From Collinsella sp. (lineage in GTDB: Bacteria; Actinomycetota; Coriobacteriia; Coriobacteriales; Coriobacteriaceae), in the NCBI GenBank assembly GCA_019425045.1, contig JAHYYI010000014.1:1-46378 (forward strand): a DNA stretch of 46,378 bases, in the 5' to 3' direction. The notes beneath the pieces are model-generated. The model did no database searches. It worked only from the letters and a program-made list of their open reading frames with translations, and had not been told where the DNA came from. This document shows positions 40,048 to 46,378 of this stretch, piece by piece; the first letter of the stretch is position 1, and each line of letters starts with the position of its first letter. A program made the translations under genes and the position numbers.

Positions 40048-40710
40048 ATGGCGGCATTGCAACTTTGCGAGCGGCCGGTCGTGCTGTTCGATTTTGACGG
40101 CACGGTGGCCGATACGGGCCGGGCGGTGATGACCTCGACGCGCAAGACGCTGGCTGCGCGCGGGTTTTCGGAGGCGCAGATGGGTGATCTGCGCCGCATG
40201 ATCGGGCCGCCCCTGTGGAAGAGCTTTCACGACTTTTACGGCTTTTCCCGCGAGGAGTCGCTTGTGGTGGCCGATGAGTACCGCGCCTTTTTTGATGAAC
40301 TGGGACCGGAGGAGTATCCTGTGTTCAATGGGGTCCCCGAGCTGCTGGATGGGTTGGTCGCCCAAGGCAAACGTATGGCCGTGGCGACGTCGCGCATGGA
40401 GGCCAAGTGCATCGACATGGTGCGTGAGCTCGGGCTCTCTCAGTTCGAAGCCGTGGTTGGCATGAATCCGCCGCTGGGGCGCGAGACCAAGGCCGATTCG
40501 GTCCGCGATGCCCTGGCGGCGCTCGGCGCGACGGCCGACGATGCCGTGATGATCGGCGATCGCTTTAACGATGTGGAGGGCGCGCACGCAATGGGCGTGC
40601 CGTGCATCGGCATCTATTCGGGCGCGGCGGCGCCGGGCGAGCACGAGGCGGCGGGTGCCGATGCGGTGGTGCACTCGGTGGCCGAGCTTGCTAAACTTTT
40701 CGCTATCTAA
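40048..40710 (+). CDS. HAD family hydrolase, phosphoglycolate-phosphatase-like
   Basis: 220 residues from ATG 40048 with GAAGAAGGG upstream. HAD motifs: VVLFDFDGTVADT with nucleophile D15 and acid/base D17 (motif I), VATSRME (motif II), the lysine in ETKADSV (motif III) and VMIGDRFNDVEGAHAMG (motif IV). The helical C1 cap between motifs I and II (GPPLWKSFHDFYGFSREESL) places it with PGP/Gph-like or nucleotidase-like members. 54 bp separate it from the downstream peptidase, so co-transcription is possible. The substrate is not predictable. Confidence 0.9.
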   Translation: MAALQLCERPVVLFDFDGTVADTGRAVMTSTRKTLAARGFSEAQMGDLRRMIGPPLWKSFHDFYGFSREESLVVADEYRAFFDELGPEEYPVFNGVPELLDGLVAQGKRMAVATSRMEAKCIDMVRELGLSQFEAVVGMNPPLGRETKADSVRDALAALGATADDAVMIGDRFNDVEGAHAMGVPCIGIYSGAAAPGEHEAAGADAVVHSVAELAKLFAI

Positions 40711-40764
40711 TGACGTAATGTGAGGGGCGAGCGCGCTCGCCGCTCATTGGTAAGGAGGTCGTCC

Positions 40765-42201
40765 ATGAATCAGGTGGAGCAGAGCGTTGCCGAATATGTC
40801 GACGAGGTCTGGGAAGATGTCGTCGCCGATATCGAGCAGCTGGTGAGCTATCCGTCTGTGGCCGTTGCTGCCGATGCGGAGCCCGGTGCGCCGTTTGGCC
40901 GCCCGGTTCGTGATGCGCTCGATTGCGCGCTCGGCATTGCGCAAAAGCTCGGCTACCAGACGAGCGATGACGAGGGCTTTGTGGGCATCGCCGATATTCC
41001 GGGTCGCGGCGATAAGCAGCTCGCGACTATCTGCCATGTGGACGTGGTGCCTGCCGGCCCCGGCTGGAATACCGACCCATTTGCGATGGAGCGTCGCGAG
41101 GGCTGGCTGCTCGGCCGCGGCGTGATCGACGACAAGGGCCCGGCGGTGCTGTCGCTCTACGCTGGCGCTTATCTGCTCAAACACGGCATTGTGCCGCGCT
41201 ATACCTTCCGCGCGCTGCTGGGCTGCGATGAGGAAGTGGGCATGTCCGACGTTCACCATTATCTGGAGAACCACGCAGACCCCGACTTTCTGTTTACGCC
41301 CGATGCCGAGTTCCCGGTCTGCAATGCCGAGAAGGGCCAGTTTGGGGCGACATTTGTGAGCTCCAAGATCGACGGCGGCCGTATTGTGTCCTGGAGCGGT
41401 GCCGAGGCGAGCAACGCCATTCCGTCGCAGTCTATCTGCGAGCTTGCGATTGACGCCGATGAGCTGCCGGCACCGGTCGAGAACGCCGACCGCCTGGAGA
41501 TCACAGCACTCGACAACGGACATGCCCAGATTTTCGCCCACGGCATTGGCGGTCATGCCTCGATGCCCGAGGGAACGATCAATGCCGTCGGCCTCATCGT
41601 GGCGTATCTGCGCGAGGCCGAGGATGCGTTTGGCGCCCGTGACGAGCGCCTGTTGACGCCTGCGGAGCACGAGTTTGTCAAGTTTTTGGCTTTTGTGCAT
41701 GCGGACGCCTATGGCCGCGGCTTGGGCATCGATGCGACGAGCCCCGCGTTTGGCCCGCTCACCAGCAATCCCGGCGTCATCCGTGTGGTGGATGGCCACA
41801 TCGAGCAGGTCATCGACGTGCGCTTCCCCGACAGCACGAGTGCCGATACCATCCGCGAGCAGCTCGATCCGCTCGTGGGCCGTTTTGGCGTGACGTGCCG
41901 TGTGGGTCGTGCGAAGGTGCCGTTCTCGGTCTCTGCCGACGATCCGGCCGTGAAGGCGCTTATTGATACCTATAACGAGTTTACGGGCAAGCATGCTGAG
42001 CCCTTTGCCATGGGCGGCGGCACGTACGCACGCAACTTTGCCCGCGCCGTCTCGTTTGGCCCCGAGGAGACCGGCCTGGAGCTGCCCGCATGGGGCGGCC
42101 AGATGCACGGCCCCAATGAGTGCGCCAACGAGGAACAGCTCAAGCAGGCGCTCAAGATCTACATCGTGGCAATCTTACGTTTGAACGAGCTTGAGCTTTA
42201 A
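40765..42201 (+). CDS. M20-family dipeptidase (PepV/Sapep type)
   Basis: 478 residues; AAGGAGGTCGTCC precedes ATG 40765. M20 dinuclear zinc dipeptidases cleave short peptides; PepV/Sapep members prefer beta-Ala or D-Ala dipeptides. Metal ligands: H91 with D93 in TICHVDVVPAG, D122/D123 in GVIDDKGP, E156/E157 in LGCDEEVGM, D184-type in FTPDAEFP and the last His in WGGQMHGPNE. The lid domain has IFAHGIGGHASMPEGTINA, the transition-state His. No signal peptide. It is followed by a long palindrome that probably ends transcription. Confidence 0.92.
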   Translation: MNQVEQSVAEYVDEVWEDVVADIEQLVSYPSVAVAADAEPGAPFGRPVRDALDCALGIAQKLGYQTSDDEGFVGIADIPGRGDKQLATICHVDVVPAGPGWNTDPFAMERREGWLLGRGVIDDKGPAVLSLYAGAYLLKHGIVPRYTFRALLGCDEEVGMSDVHHYLENHADPDFLFTPDAEFPVCNAEKGQFGATFVSSKIDGGRIVSWSGAEASNAIPSQSICELAIDADELPAPVENADRLEITALDNGHAQIFAHGIGGHASMPEGTINAVGLIVAYLREAEDAFGARDERLLTPAEHEFVKFLAFVHADAYGRGLGIDATSPAFGPLTSNPGVIRVVDGHIEQVIDVRFPDSTSADTIREQLDPLVGRFGVTCRVGRAKVPFSVSADDPAVKALIDTYNEFTGKHAEPFAMGGGTYARNFARAVSFGPEETGLELPAWGGQMHGPNECANEEQLKQALKIYIVAILRLNELEL

Positions 42202-42248
42202 GGCTGCGGCGTTTTAACAACTTAGCACCCCTTTCGTCCGGGCTTTTT

Positions 42249-42317
42249 AAGTTGCGGTGGAATAGTTCCTAGAATGGGCCATTTGATGGCCAAGCAGGAA
42301 CTATTTCACCGCAACTT
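42249..42317 (+). repeat. Nested palindrome AAGTTGCGGTGGAATAGTTC, terminator-like
   Basis: A 22-bp stem (42249-42270 with 42296-42317, one G-U) with an inner hairpin GGCCAT-TTG-ATGGCC (42277-42291). TTGTTTTTATT follows, so it should end the peptidase transcript. The core is shared with 38953-39015. Confidence 0.8.
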
Positions 42318-42359
42318 TGTTTTTATTGGTGTAAAAGGCGGGTCATGCTTGGTGGCGGG

Positions 42360-42377
42360 TTTGTTATTCGTTTGTAA
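42360..42377 (+). promoter_or_regulatory. Possible PhoP/PhoB-type box upstream of the pst operon
   Basis: TTTGTTA and TTTGTAA are direct repeats with 11-bp spacing, the period expected for OmpR/PhoB-family regulators. Only two half-sites are seen and no consensus for this genus is known to me. Confidence 0.3.
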
Positions 42378-42520
42378 AGCCGAGCCGCGCTTGCGGTAAG
42401 GGTCTATCAGATGCCCGTAAAAAACCGCAGTTGGCGCGGGCGCTGCCCGGTCGGGGCCGTATCTTTCCAAACAGCAAAGCGGGCAGGGTGCCCGCGAGTC
42501 GCATGTATGAAAGGAAGATC

Positions 42521-43459
42521 ATGCTCGATCAGGCTTATTCTCGTCGTCAGTTCCTCGGCCTCGCTGGTGGTCTTGCCAGCATCGTCGGTCTCGGTCTCGT
42601 TGGTTGCGGCGGCTCCAACGCCGCCAACACCGCTGCTGAGGGCAGCGCCGCTGCTGCCGAGTCCGTCTCGGGCGAGGTGACCTACGACGGCGCTTCCTCG
42701 TTCCAGGCTCTCGTCGAGACTGCTGCCGAGAAGTTCATGGATGCCAACCCGGACGTCTCCGTCTCTGGCTCGGGTAACGGTTCGGGCAAGGGCCTGACCG
42801 CTGTCGCCGCCGGCACCGTCACTATCGGTAACTCCGACGTCTTCGCCGAGACCAAGCTCGAGGCCGACCAGGTCAAGAACCTCGTCGACCACGAGGTCGC
42901 CGTCGTGGGCATGGGCCCCGTCGTCTCCAAGAACGTCAAGGTCGACGACCTGTCCCTCGAGCAGCTCAAGGGTATCTTCTCCGGCCAGATCACCAACTGG
43001 AAGGAGGTCGGCGGCGACGACGCCAAGATCGTCGTTCTCAACCGCAAGGCCGGCTCCGGCACCCGCGCCACCTTCGAGGCCGCCGTCTTTGGCGACGAGG
43101 CCGTCGACTTTAAGGGCGACGCCGAGCTCGACAAGTCCGGCGATGTCCAGACTCAGATGGGCAGCACCGACAATGCCATCTCCTACCTCGACTTCTCGCA
43201 CTTCGACGACTCCAAGTTCAACGCCATCAAGGTCGAGGGCGTGGAGCCCAAGAGCGCAAACGTCACCGACGACTCCTTCAAGATCTGGGCGACCGAGCAC
43301 ATGTACTGCTCCAAGGACGCCGACGAGGCCACCAAGGCCTTCCTGGAGTTCATGCTTTCCGACGACGTCCAGGGCAAGCTCGTCGAGGAGCAGGGCTTTA
43401 TCCCCGTCTCTGCTATGAAGGTCGTCAAGGACGCCAGCGGCAAGGTCTCCGCTAAATAA
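42521..43459 (+). CDS. pstS: Phosphate ABC transporter substrate-binding lipoprotein PstS
   Basis: 312 residues; AAAGGAAGATC precedes ATG 42521. The signal SRRQFLGLAGGLASIVGLGLVGCG combines a twin arginine with a lipobox (C29), so Tat export followed by lipidation is possible. The phosphate-binding motifs are DGASSFQALVETAAEKF, SGSGNGSGKGLTAVAAGTVTIGNSD, LKGIFSGQITNWKEVGGDDAKI and NRKAGSGTRATFEAAVF, where Ser, Asp, Arg and Thr contact phosphate. It is the first gene of the pst operon and binds phosphate outside the membrane for PstCAB. The codon choice is strongly biased to C-ending codons, which suggests high expression. Confidence 0.95.
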   Translation: MLDQAYSRRQFLGLAGGLASIVGLGLVGCGGSNAANTAAEGSAAAAESVSGEVTYDGASSFQALVETAAEKFMDANPDVSVSGSGNGSGKGLTAVAAGTVTIGNSDVFAETKLEADQVKNLVDHEVAVVGMGPVVSKNVKVDDLSLEQLKGIFSGQITNWKEVGGDDAKIVVLNRKAGSGTRATFEAAVFGDEAVDFKGDAELDKSGDVQTQMGSTDNAISYLDFSHFDDSKFNAIKVEGVEPKSANVTDDSFKIWATEHMYCSKDADEATKAFLEFMLSDDVQGKLVEEQGFIPVSAMKVVKDASGKVSAK

Positions 43460-43483
43460 GTAATCGCCCCGGAAAGGTTTGCA

Positions 43484-44392
43484 ATGGCAAAACAGCTGCC
43501 AAAGCGCGACCTTGAGAACGTGGGCCTGGGCGTCACGGGCGCGTGCGTAGCGCTCGTGACGCTTGTCGTTGCCGCGCTCATCTTTATGGTCGCCCAAAAG
43601 GGCCTCTCGGCTTTTCTCAAGGACGGCGTTTCGGTCGTCGAGTTCTTCACCGGCACCAAGTGGGACCTGGCCAACACAGCCGAAAACGGCCTGCCCTACA
43701 CCGGCGCCCTGCCCCTGATCGTCACCTCGTTTGCGGTCATGGTGCTCTCCACGCTCATCGCGCTGCCCATCGCCATCGGCTCTGCCATCTTTGCGGTCGA
43801 GATCCAGCCTAAGTTTGGCTCCAAGGTCTTTCAGCCGCTTATTGAGCTTTTGACCGGCATTCCCTCGGTCGTCTTTGGCCTGATCGGTTTTCACGTGGTC
43901 GTCGGCCTTATGAAGAGCGTTTTCCATGTGAGCACGGGTCTGGGTATCTTGCCCGGCGCTATCGTGCTGGCAGTCATGATTCTGCCGACGATGACCACGC
44001 TTTCGGTCGATGGCCTGCGCGCCGTGCCCGATAGCTACCGCCAGGGTTCGCTCGCGCTGGGCTACACCCGCTGGCAGACCATCTGGCACGTGGTGCTCAA
44101 GTCCGCCATGCCCTCGCTCATGACCGCAGTCATCCTTGGCATGACCCGCGCCTTTGGCGAGACGCTCGCCGTGCGCATGGTCATTGGCGGCATCGAGGCC
44201 ATGCCGACGTCGCTGCTGTCGCCGGCGTCTACCATCACCACCACGCTCACCACGTCCATGGCGGTCTATGCCGAGGGCTCGGCGCAGGACGACGTCCTGT
44301 GGGCGCTCGGTCTGCTGCTGATGGGCATGAGCCTCATCTTTATCCTGATCATCCATCTCATTGGCCGCAAGGGGGCGAAGGCTCGTGGCTAG
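43484..44392 (+). CDS. pstC: Phosphate ABC transporter permease PstC
   Basis: 302 residues; GGAAAGGTTTGCA precedes the ATG, 24 bp after pstS. Six membrane segments. The permease EAA-like loop is seen as TLSVDGLRAVPDSYRQGSLALGYTRWQTIWHVVLKSAMPSLMTAVILG, and the N-terminal LENVGLGVTGACVALVTLVVAALI is typical of PstC. It forms the channel with PstA for phosphate import. pstA overlaps its last 8 bases. Confidence 0.95.
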   Translation: MAKQLPKRDLENVGLGVTGACVALVTLVVAALIFMVAQKGLSAFLKDGVSVVEFFTGTKWDLANTAENGLPYTGALPLIVTSFAVMVLSTLIALPIAIGSAIFAVEIQPKFGSKVFQPLIELLTGIPSVVFGLIGFHVVVGLMKSVFHVSTGLGILPGAIVLAVMILPTMTTLSVDGLRAVPDSYRQGSLALGYTRWQTIWHVVLKSAMPSLMTAVILGMTRAFGETLAVRMVIGGIEAMPTSLLSPASTITTTLTTSMAVYAEGSAQDDVLWALGLLLMGMSLIFILIIHLIGRKGAKARG

Positions 44393-45311
44393 CACGCGCA
44401 TCCACATCGACGAGGCGAGACTCGGGCTTGTCCAAAAGCAGGACCGCATCGCCACGGGCGTGCTGACGGCGATTGTCGCCATCGTCATGCTTATCGTCGT
44501 CTCCATGGTGGCCTACATCCTGTTCGAGGGTATCTCGACGCTGTTCCAGCCGGGCTTTCTCACGCAGCCCGCACGCGCCAACGGAACGCAGGGCGGCGTG
44601 CTCTACCAGCTGTTCGACTCGTTCTATCTGCTGCTGATCACCCTGATCATCTCGGTGCCCATCAGCCTGGGCGGCGCGGTCTTTTTGGTTGAGTACGCGC
44701 CCGATGGGCCTATTCGCGACATCGCCTCGACCGCCATCGAGACGCTGTCCTCGCTGCCCTCCATTGTCGTAGGCATGTTCGGCTTTCTGGTGTTCTCGGT
44801 GCAGCTGGGCTGGAAGTACTCCATCATCTCCGGCGCCGTCGCGCTCACCATGTTCAACATCCCCATCCTGGTGCGCGTGATTCAGCAGGCGCTCGAGGAC
44901 GTGCCGCAGGCCCAGCGCGATGCATGCCTGGCCATGGGCCTCACTCGCTGGGAGGCCACACTGCACATCCTGATTCCCGAGGCCATGCCCGCCATCGTGA
45001 CCGGCATCGTGCTTTCGGCCGGCCGCGTGTTTGGCGAGGCCGCGGCGCTGCTCTTTACCTCGGGCATGAGCTCGCCGGTTCGCCTGAACTTCTTGAGCTT
45101 TAACCTGTCGAGCCCCACCTGCGCCTGGAACGTGTTCCGTCCCGGCGAGTCGCTGGCCGTGCACATCTACAAGATCTATGGCGAGGGCAGCCCCGAGGCC
45201 CAGCAGATCGTCTGGGGCACTGCGGCACTGCTGATGATTTGCGTGCTGCTGTTTAACGTAGTCGCCCGTATCGTGGGCAAGCAACTGGCAAGGAGGATGA
45301 CGGCCGAATGA
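44385..45311 (+). CDS. pstA: Phosphate ABC transporter permease PstA
   Basis: 308 residues from GTG 44385, which overlaps the pstC stop by 8 bp; GCGAAGG lies just upstream. Six membrane segments, GGAVFLVEYAPDGPIRDIASTAIETLSSLPSIVVGMFGF and the EAA loop RVIQQALEDVPQAQRDACLAMGLTRWEATLHILIPEAMPAIVTGIVLSAGRVFGE identify PstA. The C-terminal part has the usual cytoplasmic end (VARIVGKQLARRMTAE). pstB begins inside its stop codon (ATGA overlap), so translation of the two is coupled. Confidence 0.95.
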   Translation: MASTRIHIDEARLGLVQKQDRIATGVLTAIVAIVMLIVVSMVAYILFEGISTLFQPGFLTQPARANGTQGGVLYQLFDSFYLLLITLIISVPISLGGAVFLVEYAPDGPIRDIASTAIETLSSLPSIVVGMFGFLVFSVQLGWKYSIISGAVALTMFNIPILVRVIQQALEDVPQAQRDACLAMGLTRWEATLHILIPEAMPAIVTGIVLSAGRVFGEAAALLFTSGMSSPVRLNFLSFNLSSPTCAWNVFRPGESLAVHIYKIYGEGSPEAQQIVWGTAALLMICVLLFNVVARIVGKQLARRMTAE

Positions 45312-46180
45312 GCGAGACGAATGCGACGCCCGCAACCGAGGCGGCATCGTCCGACACCCAGGACTTTTTGTCGAGCGTGGGGGAGAGCGAGAAACGTGTT
45401 CGCGTGAGCGGCAAGGCCGTGAGCGACGAGGTCGTGCTCTCCACCAAGGACGTCAACGTGTACTATGGCGACCACCATGCGCTGCACAATACGTCGCTCG
45501 ACTTCCACAAGGGTGAGATCACGGCGCTCATCGGGCCTTCGGGCTGCGGCAAGTCGACCTTCTTGCGCAGCCTCAACCTGATGAATCGCGAGATTCGCGG
45601 CTGCCGCGTGGAGGGCGAGATCAGCTACCGCGGACGCAACGTGAACACCAAGACCGAGAACACGTACGAGCTGCATCGCTCCATCGGCATGGTGTTCCAG
45701 CAGCCCAACCCCTTCCGCAAGTCCATTCGAGACAACATCACGTTTGCGCCCAAGCGCCACGGCATCACCGACCGCGACGAGCTCGATCGCATGGTCGAGG
45801 AAAGCCTGCGCGGTGCGGCCCTGTGGGACGAGGTCAAGGACAAGCTCGACAAGAGCGCCTACGCGCTTTCGGGCGGTCAGCAGCAGCGTTTGTGCATCGC
45901 GCGCACGCTGGCACTCAACCCCGACGTAATCCTGTTTGACGAGCCCTGCTCGGCGCTCGACCCCATCTCGACGCTGGCGATCGAGGACCTCATGTCGTCG
46001 ATCGTGGCCGACCGCGCCATCGTCATCGTGACGCACAACATGGAGCAGGCGTCGCGCGTGTCCAACCGCACGGCGTTTTTCTACATGGGCGATATGGTCG
46101 AGTACGACGAGACCGACGAGATTTTCCAACGGCCCAAGGATAAGCGGCTGAATGATTACCTCACCGGCATGTTCTCCTAG
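45308..46180 (+). CDS. pstB: Phosphate ABC transporter ATP-binding protein PstB
   Basis: 290 residues, starting in the 4-bp ATGA overlap with pstA. The ATPase drives phosphate import. Walker A GPSGCGKST at 76-84, Q-loop MVFQQPNPF, signature LSGGQQQR, Walker B VILFDEPCSALDP and switch His in VIVTHNMEQ are complete. An N-terminal extension of about 40 residues (Thr/Ser/Glu rich, ending VSDEVVLSTKDVNVYYG) is longer than in E. coli PstB and looks disordered. phoU or a two-component system often follows pstB but is not in the remaining 198 bp; palindromes and terminators follow instead. Confidence 0.96.
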   Translation: MSETNATPATEAASSDTQDFLSSVGESEKRVRVSGKAVSDEVVLSTKDVNVYYGDHHALHNTSLDFHKGEITALIGPSGCGKSTFLRSLNLMNREIRGCRVEGEISYRGRNVNTKTENTYELHRSIGMVFQQPNPFRKSIRDNITFAPKRHGITDRDELDRMVEESLRGAALWDEVKDKLDKSAYALSGGQQQRLCIARTLALNPDVILFDEPCSALDPISTLAIEDLMSSIVADRAIVIVTHNMEQASRVSNRTAFFYMGDMVEYDETDEIFQRPKDKRLNDYLTGMFS

Positions 46181-46198
46181 TCCGGGACATGCTTGAGG

Positions 46199-46224
46199 CC
46201 CGCGGCGGCCACGGTTGCCGCGGG
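46199..46224 (+). terminator. Hairpin after pstB
   Basis: CCCGCGGC pairs with GCCGCGGG around GGCCACGGTT, 19 bp after the stop codon. No T-run follows, so it may protect the mRNA end rather than terminate. Confidence 0.5.
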
Positions 46225-46235
46225 ACTGATTGGAG

Positions 46236-46273
46236 AGGCGGTTCATCTCTTTTACGAGATGGCCCGCCTTTTT
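46236..46273 (+). terminator. Intrinsic terminator of the pst operon
   Basis: A 14-bp stem (AGGCGGTTCATCTC with GAGATGGCCCGCCT, one mismatch and one G-U) with loop TTTTAC is followed by TTTT. Confidence 0.8.
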
Positions 46274-46292
46274 GCGTTGTTCACGTCCTTCG

Positions 46293-46327
46293 ACCTGCCA
46301 AAAAGGGACAGGTTTATTTTGGCAGGT
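46293..46327. repeat. Palindrome ACCTGCCAAAA
   Basis: An 11-bp perfect inverted repeat (46293-46303 with 46317-46327) around AGGGACAGGTTTA; the loop also contains GACAGGT, close to the reverse of the stem. Confidence 0.7.
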
Positions 46328-46333
46328 GGGGCT

Positions 46334-46375
46334 GCGGACAAAAAGTTGGACCATCAGGTCCGGTTTGGAGTCCGC
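46334..46375. repeat. Nested palindrome GCGGAC...GTCCGC at the window end
   Basis: GCGGAC (46334-46339) pairs with GTCCGC (46370-46375), with an inner hairpin TTGGACC-ATCA-GGTCCGG (46346-46363). The overall plan of an outer stem with an inner hairpin matches the other intergenic palindromes. Its right limit is close to the edge of the window. Confidence 0.65.
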
Positions 46376-46378
46376 ATG

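Larger units (their letters stand above)
42202..42520. other. 319-bp gene-free stretch upstream of pstS
   Basis: It contains the nested palindrome 42249-42317, a pair of direct repeats at 42360-42377, and a GCGGGCA-GGG-TGCCCGC hairpin (42479-42495) close to the pstS ribosome binding site, which could affect translation. No gene is seen. Confidence 0.5.

Noticed and set aside
42407..44506. 699-codon antisense frame over pstS and pstC
   Set aside because: Its product is His/Asp/Gly-rich low-complexity text mirroring the C-ending codons of pstS and pstC. The phosphate genes on the other strand are unmistakable.

Overview
The window reads as a chromosomal segment of a high-GC gut actinobacterium of the class Coriobacteriia. 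Collinsella is the best guess. This rests on protein flavour (class-3 fructose-1,6-bisphosphatase, two DegV proteins, a C69 dipeptidase, an SDR close to bile-acid 12alpha-hydroxysteroid dehydrogenases, LANTG-type sorting signal), on GC-rich codon use and on strong AAGGAGG ribosome binding sites. No rRNA, tRNA, phage, integrase, IS transposase or CRISPR array was seen.

Layout. 1-5.3 kb: the 3' end of a membrane protein, a CDF cation exporter, a zinc-ribbon protein, a DUF1016 nuclease and a small PH-like protein. 5.3-9.5 kb: a Tat-exported, wall-anchored PI-PLC-like enzyme and two tandem paralogous lipoproteins. 9.9-11.4 kb: a folate C1 pair (FTCD_C-type cyclohydrolase plus FolD); this FolD lacks its own cyclohydrolase residues. 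11.42-11.65 kb: a 228-bp AT-rich element with 30-bp terminal inverted repeats. 11.7-15.6 kb: a C69 dipeptidase, a phasin-like protein and an UbiB/ABC1 kinase.

15.66-20.7 kb is the most striking part. A cobalamin-type riboswitch precedes a 1281-residue surface protein with four DUF4430 domains (the fold of the C-terminal cobalamin-binding domain of intrinsic factor and transcobalamin), a PQQ-like beta-propeller and a membrane anchor. A second membrane-anchored DUF4430 protein follows 9 bp downstream. Together they look like a Gram-positive cell-surface corrinoid-capture system.

20.8-30 kb is mainly minus strand: two GtrA proteins, class-3 FBPase, a TIM-barrel protein, an RNA m5C methyltransferase and a divergent MetRS-like ligase with a degenerate KMSKS loop; a DegV protein and a 56-residue membrane peptide lie on the plus strand. 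30-37.2 kb carries late queuosine genes (queH, queA, tgt) interrupted by a tail-anchored coiled-coil protein and the 12alpha-HSDH-like SDR. Two copies of a composite intergenic element lie directly after the queA and SDR stop codons; their stems differ in sequence but keep pairing, which suggests a structured RNA. 37.4-42.2 kb: a LOG-family nucleosidase, a RelB/YafQ toxin-antitoxin pair with a perfect palindrome upstream, a second DegV, a HAD phosphatase and an M20 dipeptidase. 42.5-46.2 kb: the phosphate operon pstS-pstC-pstA-pstB.

Long nested palindromes occupy many intergenic gaps (32.6-32.8, 35.9, 39.0, 42.3 and 46.3 kb). They form families with shared cores and are probably genome-wide repeats. 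All family names come from reading the sequences and from remembered motifs; no database search was run.
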